Assembly: GCA_026129545.1 (NCBI GenBank)
Contig: JAHCHX010000001.1
Location: 3,441,001-3,505,000 of the forward strand
Source: Saprospiraceae bacterium
GTDB taxonomy: Bacteria; Bacteroidota; Bacteroidia; Chitinophagales; Saprospiraceae
Reading direction: 5' to 3'
DNA: 64,000 nt
A model generated the notes under the pieces. It saw only the letters and a program-made list of their open reading frames with translations. It was not told the origin of the DNA and made no database searches. A program made the translations under genes and the position numbers. Below, piece after piece: positions 26,564 to 35,360 of the stretch. Every line of letters starts with the position of its first letter. The first letter of the stretch is position 1.

Positions 26564-29545
26564 GTGCGCCGCAGAAAATTCAAGCATGGCTCGCTGATTT
26601 TTATCGCCCTTATTTTTTGTCTCGCTCGCCCACAAGCCCAACCCGAAGGCATCGCGCTCCGGCATATCACTACCGACGATGGGCTGGCCCACAATCATGT
26701 CACCAGTATCGTCAAGGACACACAGGGCTTCATATGGGTCGGCACCATTGATGGCCTCACTCGATTCGATGGGAAACGCTGCGCCGTCTTTCGCCCGCGC
26801 GAAGGCGACAGCCACTCGCTTCCGGGCAACTACATCACAGGGCTATCACTCGACACGTTTGGACGTATGTGGGTGGCTACCAACAAAGGGCTTTGCCTAT
26901 GGGACTACGCCGCTCGCCATTTTGAACGCATCCCCTTGAACTACCCCGACAGCGACCGACCCCTCGCGCTCACGCCCTTCGTGTTCGACCAAGAAGGCTA
27001 CGGGTGGGCTGGCGGCGACACATTTTTGGTGCGATTGGATGTTCGCAGTTTTCAGGCCAGCCTCTATCCGCTTCCCTTGAAATATGGTTTTATCCACGAG
27101 GTCTTCGAAGATTCCAAAGGTCGAATGTGGGTAAAGGCAGGCGGCAACATCTTGCTCTACCATCGCCAAAGCAGTGCTTTTGAGTATAAAATTGGCAGGG
27201 TCAACGATGACCTTAACAAAAACGTGGTGGCGGGCCACATTAGAGAAGACGAGTACGGGCGCATCTGGTGCTCCTCGTGGGGGTGGGGCTTTTTCATTTA
27301 CAACGAAAAGACCGGCGAGTTCGACGATTACCCCGACGACACCTCTGTCGCGTCCGTTTTCTTTTTCGACCGCGACCCAAGAGCAGGCCCCATTATATGG
27401 TGTGGCGGTGGACTTTATGGGTTGGAATGGCGCACCCTGCTCAACGGCAAGTCAGTCCCATTCCCGCCTCGCCCACGCGAACCTTTCTCGCACAACAACG
27501 CCCCGGCAAGTTATTTTTTTAAAGACCCCACCAACGGCATCGTGTGGATAGGCACGGAGAACGGCCTCGAAAAATACGACCCCAACGACCTGAAATTCAC
27601 CCGCATCATGCTGCCCGATTCATTCAGCATGGGTCAAATGGGCGGCTTCGCCGGCATCGCACAAGATGCCTCGCAACACGACCGCTACTTTGTCGGCTTT
27701 TGGGTGAAAGGGTTCTATGAGTGGAATCGCCAGACTGGCGAATTCAAGCAAATAAAAAATGGCCTGGACAATCAGGAAATTTTTGAGGTCATTCGAGCCA
27801 AAAACGGGAAGGTCTGGCTGGCGGAAAGAAGTTGCGTGCAGGAGTTCGACCCTGCTACGAGGCGGTTTCGCACGTTCAAGCCAACCTTCCCCACGCCGGG
27901 TCTCAACCACAAAGTCTTGAAAGTATTGGAAGGCCGTGACGGGCGAATATGGTTTGGCTGCAATTACGAAGGCCTTTACTGGCTCGACCCCGCCTCCGGC
28001 AAATTTGAAAATGTGCCATTGGACGGCAAAAAACGCTACATCAGAGGGCTGGGGGAAGATCCCCAAGGTCGCATTTTGGTCGGCGACTCGTTTGGCTTCC
28101 TGCGATACGACCCGAACACCCAACAACACGAGCACTTCGTCCTGAAAGACAGCTCCTATGTCGCCTGCAACGATTTTGCATTCGACCGCAAGGGCCAATT
28201 CTGGATAGCCTCCAGCGAAGGGCTGCTTCGCTTCGACGACCACAACCGCATCGCGTTTGCGCTCGGCACCCACAACGGCCTGCAAAACGACTTGATACGC
28301 GGTATCGAGATTGATTTGGAAGACCGTATGTGGCTGGCCACCGCCAACGGGCTGCACCGATACTACCCCACCACTGGCGCGGTCAACGTGTATCGCCGCC
28401 CGGACGGCGTTTTCAACAACGACATCGCGGATGGTTATCAAATGCTGCCCAACGGCGAGCTGTTTTTCGGTTTCAACGATGCCTTCAACATTGCCAACAC
28501 TTCCCGCTTGCCCATGAACCCCTACCCGCCGCGCACGGCGCTGGTCGAGGTATTCGTCTTGAACAAACCCTTCGCATGGCACATGGGCGAGCGCATAGTG
28601 CTGCGGCCCGGCGACAACGTGGTGACGTTCGACTTTGCCGCACTCAATTTCACCCAGCCCGAAAAAACAGTCTTGGTGTACAGACTCGAAGGCTTCAACC
28701 AAGATTGGGCCGAGACGCAGCAAAACACCATCACCTACACCAACTTGGACGGTGGCAACTACACCCTGCTCGTCCGCGCCCGCAATGGCGACGGCATCTG
28801 GAGCCGCGAAACCGTGCGCATCGAATTGAAAGTGATACCACCCTTCACCAAAACGGTCTGGTTCCGACTCATGCTGTTAGGCCTGGCAGCGGCTATCATC
28901 GCGGGCATCGCGTGGTATCGCCAGCAGCAGCGCCTTCAATTGGAGGCCATCCGCCGTCGTATCGCCCGCGACCTGCACGACGACATGGGCAGCACCGTGA
29001 GCAGCATTCGGTTCTTTAGCGAACTGGCGCAAAGCCAACTGACCAAACACTCAGCCGAAGCCCACAATATGCTCGCCCGCATCAATCAAAGCGCAGCCAC
29101 CCTATCCGAATCCATCCAAGACATCGTGTGGGCCATTAGTGCCCGACACGACAATATCGAGGATTTGGCTGCCCGAATCCGAGCATTTGGGCTAAAAATC
29201 AGCGAGGCACGCAACATCCAATTCCTAGCCGACATACCCACTTCGTTCCCCACTCTTGCCCTTCGCCCCGACACGCGCCGCAACATCTACCTTATTTTTA
29301 AAGAGGCCATGAACAATGCAGCAAAGTACGCGGAGTGCAATCAAGTGGAAGTGAACCTGCGCTTGGAGCGCCGCAAATTGACGCTGGAAATAAAAGACAA
29401 TGGCAAGGGATTCGACCCCGCCAGCACCCACTATGGCAACGGCATCGCCAATATGCGCCAACGCGCTGCCGACATCAACGGGAGACTCGACGTGCAGACC
29501 GCACCCGGTAAAGGGGTGCGAATATGGCTGGAGGTCAGTATTTGA
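26564..29545 (+). CDS. Sensor histidine kinase with two-component propeller sensor
   Basis: About 993 residues from the GTG chosen. A signal peptide (KFKHGSLIFIALIFCLARP) leads into many propeller repeats of the form WVGTxxGL, to about residue 680, then a Y_Y_Y domain to about 750, a membrane helix near 765-783, and a HisKA_3 dimerisation domain with the phospho-acceptor His in RRIARDLHDDMGS near 805. The HATPase domain has NNAAKYA near 915 and DNGKGFD near 945. The GTG gives a normal signal peptide; an ATG at 26474 would add 30 unlikely residues encoded by a GC-rich palindromic stretch. No response regulator is adjacent, and there is no fused receiver or AraC domain. Confidence 0.88.
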   Translation: MRRRKFKHGSLIFIALIFCLARPQAQPEGIALRHITTDDGLAHNHVTSIVKDTQGFIWVGTIDGLTRFDGKRCAVFRPREGDSHSLPGNYITGLSLDTFGRMWVATNKGLCLWDYAARHFERIPLNYPDSDRPLALTPFVFDQEGYGWAGGDTFLVRLDVRSFQASLYPLPLKYGFIHEVFEDSKGRMWVKAGGNILLYHRQSSAFEYKIGRVNDDLNKNVVAGHIREDEYGRIWCSSWGWGFFIYNEKTGEFDDYPDDTSVASVFFFDRDPRAGPIIWCGGGLYGLEWRTLLNGKSVPFPPRPREPFSHNNAPASYFFKDPTNGIVWIGTENGLEKYDPNDLKFTRIMLPDSFSMGQMGGFAGIAQDASQHDRYFVGFWVKGFYEWNRQTGEFKQIKNGLDNQEIFEVIRAKNGKVWLAERSCVQEFDPATRRFRTFKPTFPTPGLNHKVLKVLEGRDGRIWFGCNYEGLYWLDPASGKFENVPLDGKKRYIRGLGEDPQGRILVGDSFGFLRYDPNTQQHEHFVLKDSSYVACNDFAFDRKGQFWIASSEGLLRFDDHNRIAFALGTHNGLQNDLIRGIEIDLEDRMWLATANGLHRYYPTTGAVNVYRRPDGVFNNDIADGYQMLPNGELFFGFNDAFNIANTSRLPMNPYPPRTALVEVFVLNKPFAWHMGERIVLRPGDNVVTFDFAALNFTQPEKTVLVYRLEGFNQDWAETQQNTITYTNLDGGNYTLLVRARNGDGIWSRETVRIELKVIPPFTKTVWFRLMLLGLAAAIIAGIAWYRQQQRLQLEAIRRRIARDLHDDMGSTVSSIRFFSELAQSQLTKHSAEAHNMLARINQSAATLSESIQDIVWAISARHDNIEDLAARIRAFGLKISEARNIQFLADIPTSFPTLALRPDTRRNIYLIFKEAMNNAAKYAECNQVEVNLRLERRKLTLEIKDNGKGFDPASTHYGNGIANMRQRAADINGRLDVQTAPGKGVRIWLEVSI

Positions 29546-29644
29546 ATAAGCATTGATTCGAACACCTCCCGTCGCATTTTTCGAGGCACCCCATTGAACA
29601 TTTTCTCGCCAAAAGCATTAAAACTCCCTATCAAATACTGAAAA

Positions 29645-30520
29645 ATGCAGCGCAAAGATTTTCTCAAAACAGGGCTTTTCGGTGTAGGCATTTTCGCCGC
29701 GTCGAAAGCGGTGGGCAACCTCGCCCAGAACGGCATTGACGAACTCAAGCCGCTCGACATACTTGGTTTCAATCACCTTCCAAATACGGAGTCAAACATC
29801 ATGGCAAACACAGTTTTGCACAAGGCTGGCACACGCGGCCATGCCAATCATGGATGGCTTGATAGCCACCATACTTTTTCTTTTGCCAACTATTACAACC
29901 CCGAACGGATGCACTTCGGCGTGCTCCGTGTGCTCAACGACGACATCGTGGCACCCGGACGCGGCTTCGGCACCCACCCGCACGACAACATGGAAATCAT
30001 CTCCATCCCGCTCTCCGGCGACCTCGAACACAAGGATTCGATGAGCAACACGGCTGTGATTCGGCAAGGCGATATTCAGGTGATGAGCGCAGGCACGGGC
30101 ATCCAACACTCGGAATTCAACAAAAACAAGGACAAGGATGTGCGCTTCCTGCAAATCTGGCTTTTCCCAAACAAACGCGCCGTGACACCGCGCTACGACC
30201 AGATTTCGCTCGACACCGCGAAATTGAAAAACCAGCTCCTGCAAATCCTCTCGCCCAATGCCGACGACGACGGCGTGTGGATTCATCAGGATGCGTGGTT
30301 CCACCTCGGCCATTTGGACAAAGACACCAAAGTGGATTATACGCTCAAAAACAAGGAGAAAAACGGCGTGTATGCTTTCGTCATCGAAGGCGACGTGACC
30401 ATCAATGGGCAGGCGCTAAACCGCCGCGACGGCCTTGGCATCTGGAACGTGGACAAACTCGACATCAGCGCAGACTCGAATGCCCAATTGCTGCTGATGG
30501 AAGTGCCGATGACGCTGTGA
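29645..30520 (+). CDS. Pirin family protein with Tat-like leader
   Basis: A 291-residue protein. The bicupin pirin part begins at Met53 (VLHKAGTRGHANHGWLDSHH) and carries the metal ligands in THPHDNMEI near residue 113 and GIQHSEF near 160. The first 50 residues, starting QRKDFLKTGLFGVGIFAAS, look like a twin-arginine-type leader with Arg-Lys instead of Arg-Arg. Two readings are possible: export of a pirin, or a shorter cytosolic protein starting at Met53 (29801). Pirins are Fe-dependent, and some have quercetinase activity. A strong terminator follows. Confidence 0.85.
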   Translation: MQRKDFLKTGLFGVGIFAASKAVGNLAQNGIDELKPLDILGFNHLPNTESNIMANTVLHKAGTRGHANHGWLDSHHTFSFANYYNPERMHFGVLRVLNDDIVAPGRGFGTHPHDNMEIISIPLSGDLEHKDSMSNTAVIRQGDIQVMSAGTGIQHSEFNKNKDKDVRFLQIWLFPNKRAVTPRYDQISLDTAKLKNQLLQILSPNADDDGVWIHQDAWFHLGHLDKDTKVDYTLKNKEKNGVYAFVIEGDVTINGQALNRRDGLGIWNVDKLDISADSNAQLLLMEVPMTL

Positions 30521-30550
30521 AGAATAACTTTTTTGGTTTTTGAATTGAAA

Positions 30551-30590
30551 AATCCCGTCGCACAACGGTTGCGGCGGGATTTTTTGTTTT
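30551..30590 (+). terminator. Intrinsic terminator of the pirin gene
   Basis: An 11-pair stem (AATCCCGTCGC with GCGGCGGGATT, one G-T pair) and a T-rich tail, TTTTTGTTTTTG. Confidence 0.85.
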
Positions 30591-30593
30591 TGG

Positions 30594-30659
30594 GTAAAGA
30601 CTTAGCGTCTCGACCCCTCCCGCCGCCTGGCGGGAGGGGTCGAGACGCTAAGTCTTTAC
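30594..30659. repeat. Perfect inverted repeat, 31-bp arms, 4-base loop
   Basis: The left arm at 30594-30624 and right arm at 30629-30659 are exact complements, separated by GCCT. The arm core includes GTCTCGACCCCTCCCGCC. It lies between the convergent pirin and RND pump genes, just past the pirin terminator. Such a hairpin would be very stable on either strand. A T run follows only on the plus strand, after ACG. Confidence 0.9.
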
Positions 30660-30696
30660 GTTTTTTGCAACCATCTCGGTCAAATCCGCCAAAACC

Positions 30697-33600
30697 TCAC
30701 TCCTCCAGTTCCACCTTCTCCTTTTTGTCCAAACCCAGCTTTTCCAACCCTCGGTCGAATAGCCAATACACCACCGGCACCACGATGAGAGAGAGGAACA
30801 TCGAGGAGTTCAGCCCGCCAATGATGGCCCAAGCGAGACCGTTTTTCCAGTCGGCGCCCGCGCCCTGTGCCAGCGCGATGGGCAAAAGGCCAATGACCAT
30901 CGCGATATTGGTCATCAACACGGGCCGGAAGCGGAGTTTGGTGGCTTGCAGCAATGCCTCGCGCAAGGGCGTGCCGCGCTCGCGCAATTGATTGGCAAAA
31001 TCAACCACCAGAATAGCGTTTTTCCCTACCAGACCAACCAGCATAAGCAAGCCAAGTCCCGTGAAAACGGTAAGGTTTTCCCGTGCCAGCGCCAGCGCCA
31101 GAAACGCCCCAATGACCGAAAGAGGGATGGACACCAATACCACAAGCGGATACACCCAGTTGTCGTAGAGTGCCACCATGATTAGGTAAACCAGCACCAA
31201 CGAAGTCCACAAAGCGAAGCCGAGGGTGCCGACCCCTTGCTCTTGGCGCTTGAGGTCGCCGCCATACTTGATTTGCGTGCTGGGAGGCAACGGCATGGTA
31301 TCGAGCCGAGCCTTTATGTCGCGGCCCACCGAGCCGTTGGGTCGGCCAATCACTTGCGCCGTCAGCATGACCGATGCGGTGCGGTCGCGGCGTTCCAAGC
31401 GGGTGGGCGCGGTGCTCTGACGCACATCGGCAAATTGTTTGAGATAGACCGTGGTGCCCAACGGATTGACGAAGGAAAGGTTGCGGATATCGTCGGCGCT
31501 TCGGCGGTCGAATGCGTCGAGCGCGACCCGAATGGGATACTCATAGTCGCCATCCCTGAATTTTGCGTCGGTATTGCCGCTAAAAGCCGTTTGCAGCGTC
31601 AGTCCCACCTGCGCCATAGCCAGCCCATAGTCAGCCATGCGTTGGCGGTTCACCTCCACGCTCACTTCAGGGTTGCCGCCTTCGACGGTAGGGGTGATTT
31701 CGACACAGCCAGGCACAAGCGCCATCTCCCGTTCCACCCGCTCGGAAAGGACAAGCAAGCTATCCAAATCAGGCCCGTTCAGCTTGACTTCGATGGGCGA
31801 AAACGACAAGCCGAGGATATCCACCGGAGAGGCTCGAATGGTGGCCCCAGCAATGATTTCCTCCAACTTTATTTTTGTTTTTCGCGCATACACCAACGTG
31901 GACACGTCGCGCTGTTTGCCATAGGGAGTAAGATAGACTTGAATCTCCGCGAGATAGGGAGCGCTTACGCCGAAGGATTTGTTGTTAGCGCCCACGGTAG
32001 CAAAAGTGCGCACGACATCGGGCTGCTGCCGGAGCCATTCTTCCACTTTTTTGACGACGACGTTGGTCTGTGCGAGCGAGGCATCCTTTGGCAGTTCGAT
32101 GTCGAGCAAAAACTCTCCGCGCTCCCCGGTGTCAAAAAAGGCATTTCCGATGAACCCCTCCGTCAGCAGCAAGAACGAGCCGAAAAACAAACTCGTGGCG
32201 GTGAGCAGTGTCAGTGCCTTGGTTTTCCAGCTGCGCAAGGCCCAGCCCAACGCTCCCACAAAGACATCGGTGAGCCATTCGATGAATTTTTCAAAACGCA
32301 ACACGGCTTGCCCCGCAAGATTTTTCCCCTTGAAGCGGTGCACTTTGGCAAAACGCGAAGTCAGCCACGGCACCAAGGTGAAAGAGACGAACAGCGACAT
32401 CAAGGTGCTGGTCAGCACTGTCATGCAAAATTGTCGGAGCAAATTCGGCACAAGCCCCACTTGAAAAATAATGGGCAAAAAAATCACCACGTCCACAAGG
32501 GTAATGCTGATAGCCGTGAAGCCGATTTCCATGCGCCCGTCGTAAGATGCCTGCACCCGGTTTTTGCCCATCTCAAGATGTCGGTATATGTTCTCAATCA
32601 CCACAATCGCGTCGTCCACAAGAATACCGATAGCCAGCGACAGGCCGAGCAGCGAAAGCAAATTGAGCGAATACCCGAACAATTTCATCATCACGAACGT
32701 GCTGACGATGGATGTCGGGATAGATACCAGCACGATGAGCGCGTTGCGCAGACTGTGAAGGAACAGCAACATCACCAAGGCCACCAGCAACACAGCGATG
32801 AACAAATCATGGATGACCGCATCGGTGGCAGCCTTGGTGAAGGTGCTGGTGTTGGCCACCACCTGAAATCGCAACCCCTGCGCGGCGTATATCTGCTCCA
32901 GCGTCTTGAGTTTCGCCAGCACCAGATCCGACATTTCCACCGCGTTGGCATCGCCTTGCTTGCGAATGACGAGGCCCACAGCAGGCTGTCCGTCGGTGCG
33001 GCAAATCACGTCGGGGTCGCGCGCGCCGTCCTGAATCTCTGCGATATCCTTCAAAAAGATAGAGGCGCCAAACCGGCTCCTCCCCACCACAAGATTCCGA
33101 ATGTCGTCGAGTGTGAGGAATTTGCCAGCCAGTCGAATGCGCAGCTGACTATCCGAGCCAGTCACCTTGCCCGTGGGAAAGTCAAGATTGGCCGCCTGAA
33201 CGGCCTGAGCCACCTGTAGGAGCGACAGCCCATATTGCTCAAGGCGCTGCGAAGAGATGTTGATTTTGATTTCGCGCTCCTCGCCGCCCAATATGCTCAC
33301 TTGCGCCACCCCCCTAATCTGCGCGATTTCCGACACCACGCGATTTTTCACCAAATCGTAGAACGCCGTGCCGGAAAGATTGCCAGCCACCGCCAAGCGC
33401 AACACTGGCAACTCGTCAATAGCGAACTTATTGACAAACGGGTTGCGCACTTCTTTGGGGAAACTGGATTGTATCTGATTGATTTTTCGCTGAATTTCCT
33501 GCACCGCCTTGTCCACATCCACCGTCTGCGCCAGTTCGAGCGTGACGAATGAGGAGTTTTCCTGCGAGCTGACTTGAATTTGCTCAATACCCTCCAACGA

Positions 33601-33816
33601 CGAAACGGCATCCTCGATAGGCTTGCTCACCGCGTTCTCTACCTCGCTCGGAGAAGCACCCGGATAAATGGTAATCACCGTCACCACTGGCGGGCTGAAT
33701 TTTGGCACCATCTCAATGGGCAAGCTGAAATAGCTGGCCACGCCCATAAACGTCAGCACGGCGAACACGACAATAATGAGGGAGGGGCGGCGAATGGAGA
33801 GTGCGGTGATATTCAC
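30697..33816 (-). CDS. RND efflux pump permease (AcrB/HAE1 family)
   Basis: A 1,039-residue inner-membrane transporter from the GTG chosen. The N-terminus NITALSIRRPSLIIVVFAVL is the standard first helix, twelve helices follow in two halves, and the proton-relay Asp pair is in GILVDDAIVVIENIYRH near residue 400. The second half repeats the fold with GLVGKNAILVVDFANQ. An ATG at 33957 would add 47 residues but lies upstream of the -7 box at 33879-33886, so the GTG is preferred. Such pumps need a periplasmic adaptor and a TolC partner; neither is next to it. Substrate unknown. Confidence 0.9.
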   Translation of the reverse strand: MNITALSIRRPSLIIVVFAVLTFMGVASYFSLPIEMVPKFSPPVVTVITIYPGASPSEVENAVSKPIEDAVSSLEGIEQIQVSSQENSSFVTLELAQTVDVDKAVQEIQRKINQIQSSFPKEVRNPFVNKFAIDELPVLRLAVAGNLSGTAFYDLVKNRVVSEIAQIRGVAQVSILGGEEREIKINISSQRLEQYGLSLLQVAQAVQAANLDFPTGKVTGSDSQLRIRLAGKFLTLDDIRNLVVGRSRFGASIFLKDIAEIQDGARDPDVICRTDGQPAVGLVIRKQGDANAVEMSDLVLAKLKTLEQIYAAQGLRFQVVANTSTFTKAATDAVIHDLFIAVLLVALVMLLFLHSLRNALIVLVSIPTSIVSTFVMMKLFGYSLNLLSLLGLSLAIGILVDDAIVVIENIYRHLEMGKNRVQASYDGRMEIGFTAISITLVDVVIFLPIIFQVGLVPNLLRQFCMTVLTSTLMSLFVSFTLVPWLTSRFAKVHRFKGKNLAGQAVLRFEKFIEWLTDVFVGALGWALRSWKTKALTLLTATSLFFGSFLLLTEGFIGNAFFDTGERGEFLLDIELPKDASLAQTNVVVKKVEEWLRQQPDVVRTFATVGANNKSFGVSAPYLAEIQVYLTPYGKQRDVSTLVYARKTKIKLEEIIAGATIRASPVDILGLSFSPIEVKLNGPDLDSLLVLSERVEREMALVPGCVEITPTVEGGNPEVSVEVNRQRMADYGLAMAQVGLTLQTAFSGNTDAKFRDGDYEYPIRVALDAFDRRSADDIRNLSFVNPLGTTVYLKQFADVRQSTAPTRLERRDRTASVMLTAQVIGRPNGSVGRDIKARLDTMPLPPSTQIKYGGDLKRQEQGVGTLGFALWTSLVLVYLIMVALYDNWVYPLVVLVSIPLSVIGAFLALALARENLTVFTGLGLLMLVGLVGKNAILVVDFANQLRERGTPLREALLQATKLRFRPVLMTNIAMVIGLLPIALAQGAGADWKNGLAWAIIGGLNSSMFLSLIVVPVVYWLFDRGLEKLGLDKKEKVELEE

Positions 33817-33878
33817 GGTGGATGGAGGAGCAGAAGCAGTGCATTGTGGAGGCAGCTCGGCTCCGCTTGTTTTTTGCG

Positions 33879-33886
33879 CAAAGGTA
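33879..33886 (-). promoter_or_regulatory. -7 box of the RND pump gene
   Basis: The minus strand reads TACCTTTG (TAnnTTTG), predicting a start near 33873 and a 57-base leader to the GTG at 33816. No matching -33 box is visible. The rest of the 33817-34105 gap shows no gene. Confidence 0.45.
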
Positions 33887-34105
33887 TAAGGTGATGAAAA
33901 GACTTGTTGCGGCGGAGGGTTTTGAGTGAAGGGGATTGTCATTTTTTCGACTGGCAAGGCAAATTTTGCAGTCGAAATCGGGCATATTCGGCGAAAAATT
34001 TAACGAAGCCAGTCGGAAAAAAGGCTTTCCCTTCGCCAAAGGCCTCCACCGCAACAAGTCTAAAAAGTATTGAGGAATACTTTTCCCCTGTCTTGCCCCG
34101 CTTTC

Positions 34106-35137
34106 CTACTCGTCGCAGCGCAGCAGGAAACCTACTCTTGGATACCATTGACCCTCTCGATAATAGAATTTGTATCGAGGTGCCACAGCCACCAGGCGCG
34201 TGTAGAGCAGCCCATCCTCATCGTGCCAGAAAAACTCTTGAATCATCTGCAAATCAATGATTTGCTCGGGCATCAACTCGGTGTGAAACACTTCCACGTG
34301 CTCCAGATAGGTCTCCGGATCGAATGTGCTGACCGAGTCCATGCAAGAGAACAGGCAGGCCCGCCGGTCGGGGGGCAGCGGCGCTTCGTCCAGCAGCCCA
34401 CCATAAAGCAGCACCGAGGTATCGGCCATGATGCGGTAGAAAAAACGCTCCATGATGGGCATATCCGTATCGTCTTTCAACACTTGAAAATCGCTGATGC
34501 GCGGACTGCTGACATTGGTCACATATCGCGCCGCCCACGTCACCTCGGCATTGGCAATAAGCGTGTCGGGGCGAAAATCCTCCGTTTCGGGCACTTTGAG
34601 CCAAAAACGAGGCACCTCGTTGCGAGCCACAGGCGCTATGGCCAACGTGTGCACATGGAATCGTGCCGCCTCGTCGTTGTAGGTGAGCAATTGGCGCACC
34701 TTCACGAACCGCGCATCTTGCGGAGAAGAGCGCATATCCCAAGCAATCTGCACCTTTTCTTCGTAAGTGGAGGGGTCGAACCGAACGATGGTGTCCGGGC
34801 CGCTCAGCATCTGCATCAGCTCTTCCGAATCTACGGGGCGCGTCAGCTCGGCATTGGCAAACACATCCCACTCTTCGTTTTCGGCGATTTCCCACAAAAT
34901 GGCGCTCAGCGAGTGATTCACATAGTTGTGTAGCGAAGACTCGTACTCGGAGGTTATCTTGAGCACGGCTATCGAAGCCGACCGGTCCTCGTGAGTGGCA
35001 AACGCCAGAGGGTCGGCAGGCAGGATGATTTCAAATTCTGCCGCCCAATTCACCGAAGGGTCTTCGAGAATGTGCTCCAATTGAGCAAAGAGGTGGCAAT
35101 GCAACAACAGTAAGGCAGGTAGGATAAATCTTTTCAT
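34106..35137 (-). CDS. Secreted protein with two GldN-like repeats
   Basis: A 343-residue protein from the ATG before a signal peptide (KRFILPALLLLHCHLFAQ). Two halves repeat each other: the first has FDPSTYEEKVQIAW then TYNDEAARFHVHTLAIAP, the second FDPETYLEHVEVF then WHDEDGLLYTRLVAVAP. The second motif resembles the IKEDWxFDxxRSxxxVRIxGIAP pattern of the gliding and type IX component GldN. GldN itself has one such unit with other conserved parts, so this is at best a paralogue and the assignment is inference. It is periplasmic or outer-membrane by its signal peptide. It is not next to other gld genes. Confidence 0.5.
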   Translation of the reverse strand: MKRFILPALLLLHCHLFAQLEHILEDPSVNWAAEFEIILPADPLAFATHEDRSASIAVLKITSEYESSLHNYVNHSLSAILWEIAENEEWDVFANAELTRPVDSEELMQMLSGPDTIVRFDPSTYEEKVQIAWDMRSSPQDARFVKVRQLLTYNDEAARFHVHTLAIAPVARNEVPRFWLKVPETEDFRPDTLIANAEVTWAARYVTNVSSPRISDFQVLKDDTDMPIMERFFYRIMADTSVLLYGGLLDEAPLPPDRRACLFSCMDSVSTFDPETYLEHVEVFHTELMPEQIIDLQMIQEFFWHDEDGLLYTRLVAVAPRYKFYYREGQWYPRVGFLLRCDE

Positions 35138-35225
35138 GGCTCCAAAAACGGTTTTTGCAAAAAACCATTTTGTTGCGCGCACAAAGTCCTTCTGAAAATC
35201 TATCGGACATTCGGATTCTCGGACG

Positions 35226-35332
35226 ATACCTTGATTCGTCGAGATTTGTCAGTTCATCATGCTCGCTCTCCTTGATTTTGAAAAGATGGGGCTTTTAACC
35301 ATGCTAAAAAAAAACTTGGCGGCGCGAGGTAT
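35226..35332 (-). repeat. Dispersed ~105-bp repeat, copy A
   Basis: Begins ATACCTTGATTCG and ends GGCGGCGCGAGGTAT, the ends forming a short inverted repeat. The same layout recurs at 38994-39096, 39674-39776, 39814-39918 and 51556-51662, with a fold-back form at 53424-53543. This copy is less conserved in its middle. It lies between two minus-strand genes. Confidence 0.7.
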
Positions 35333-35360
35333 ATCTCATTCTCAAATTATCAGATTCCTC

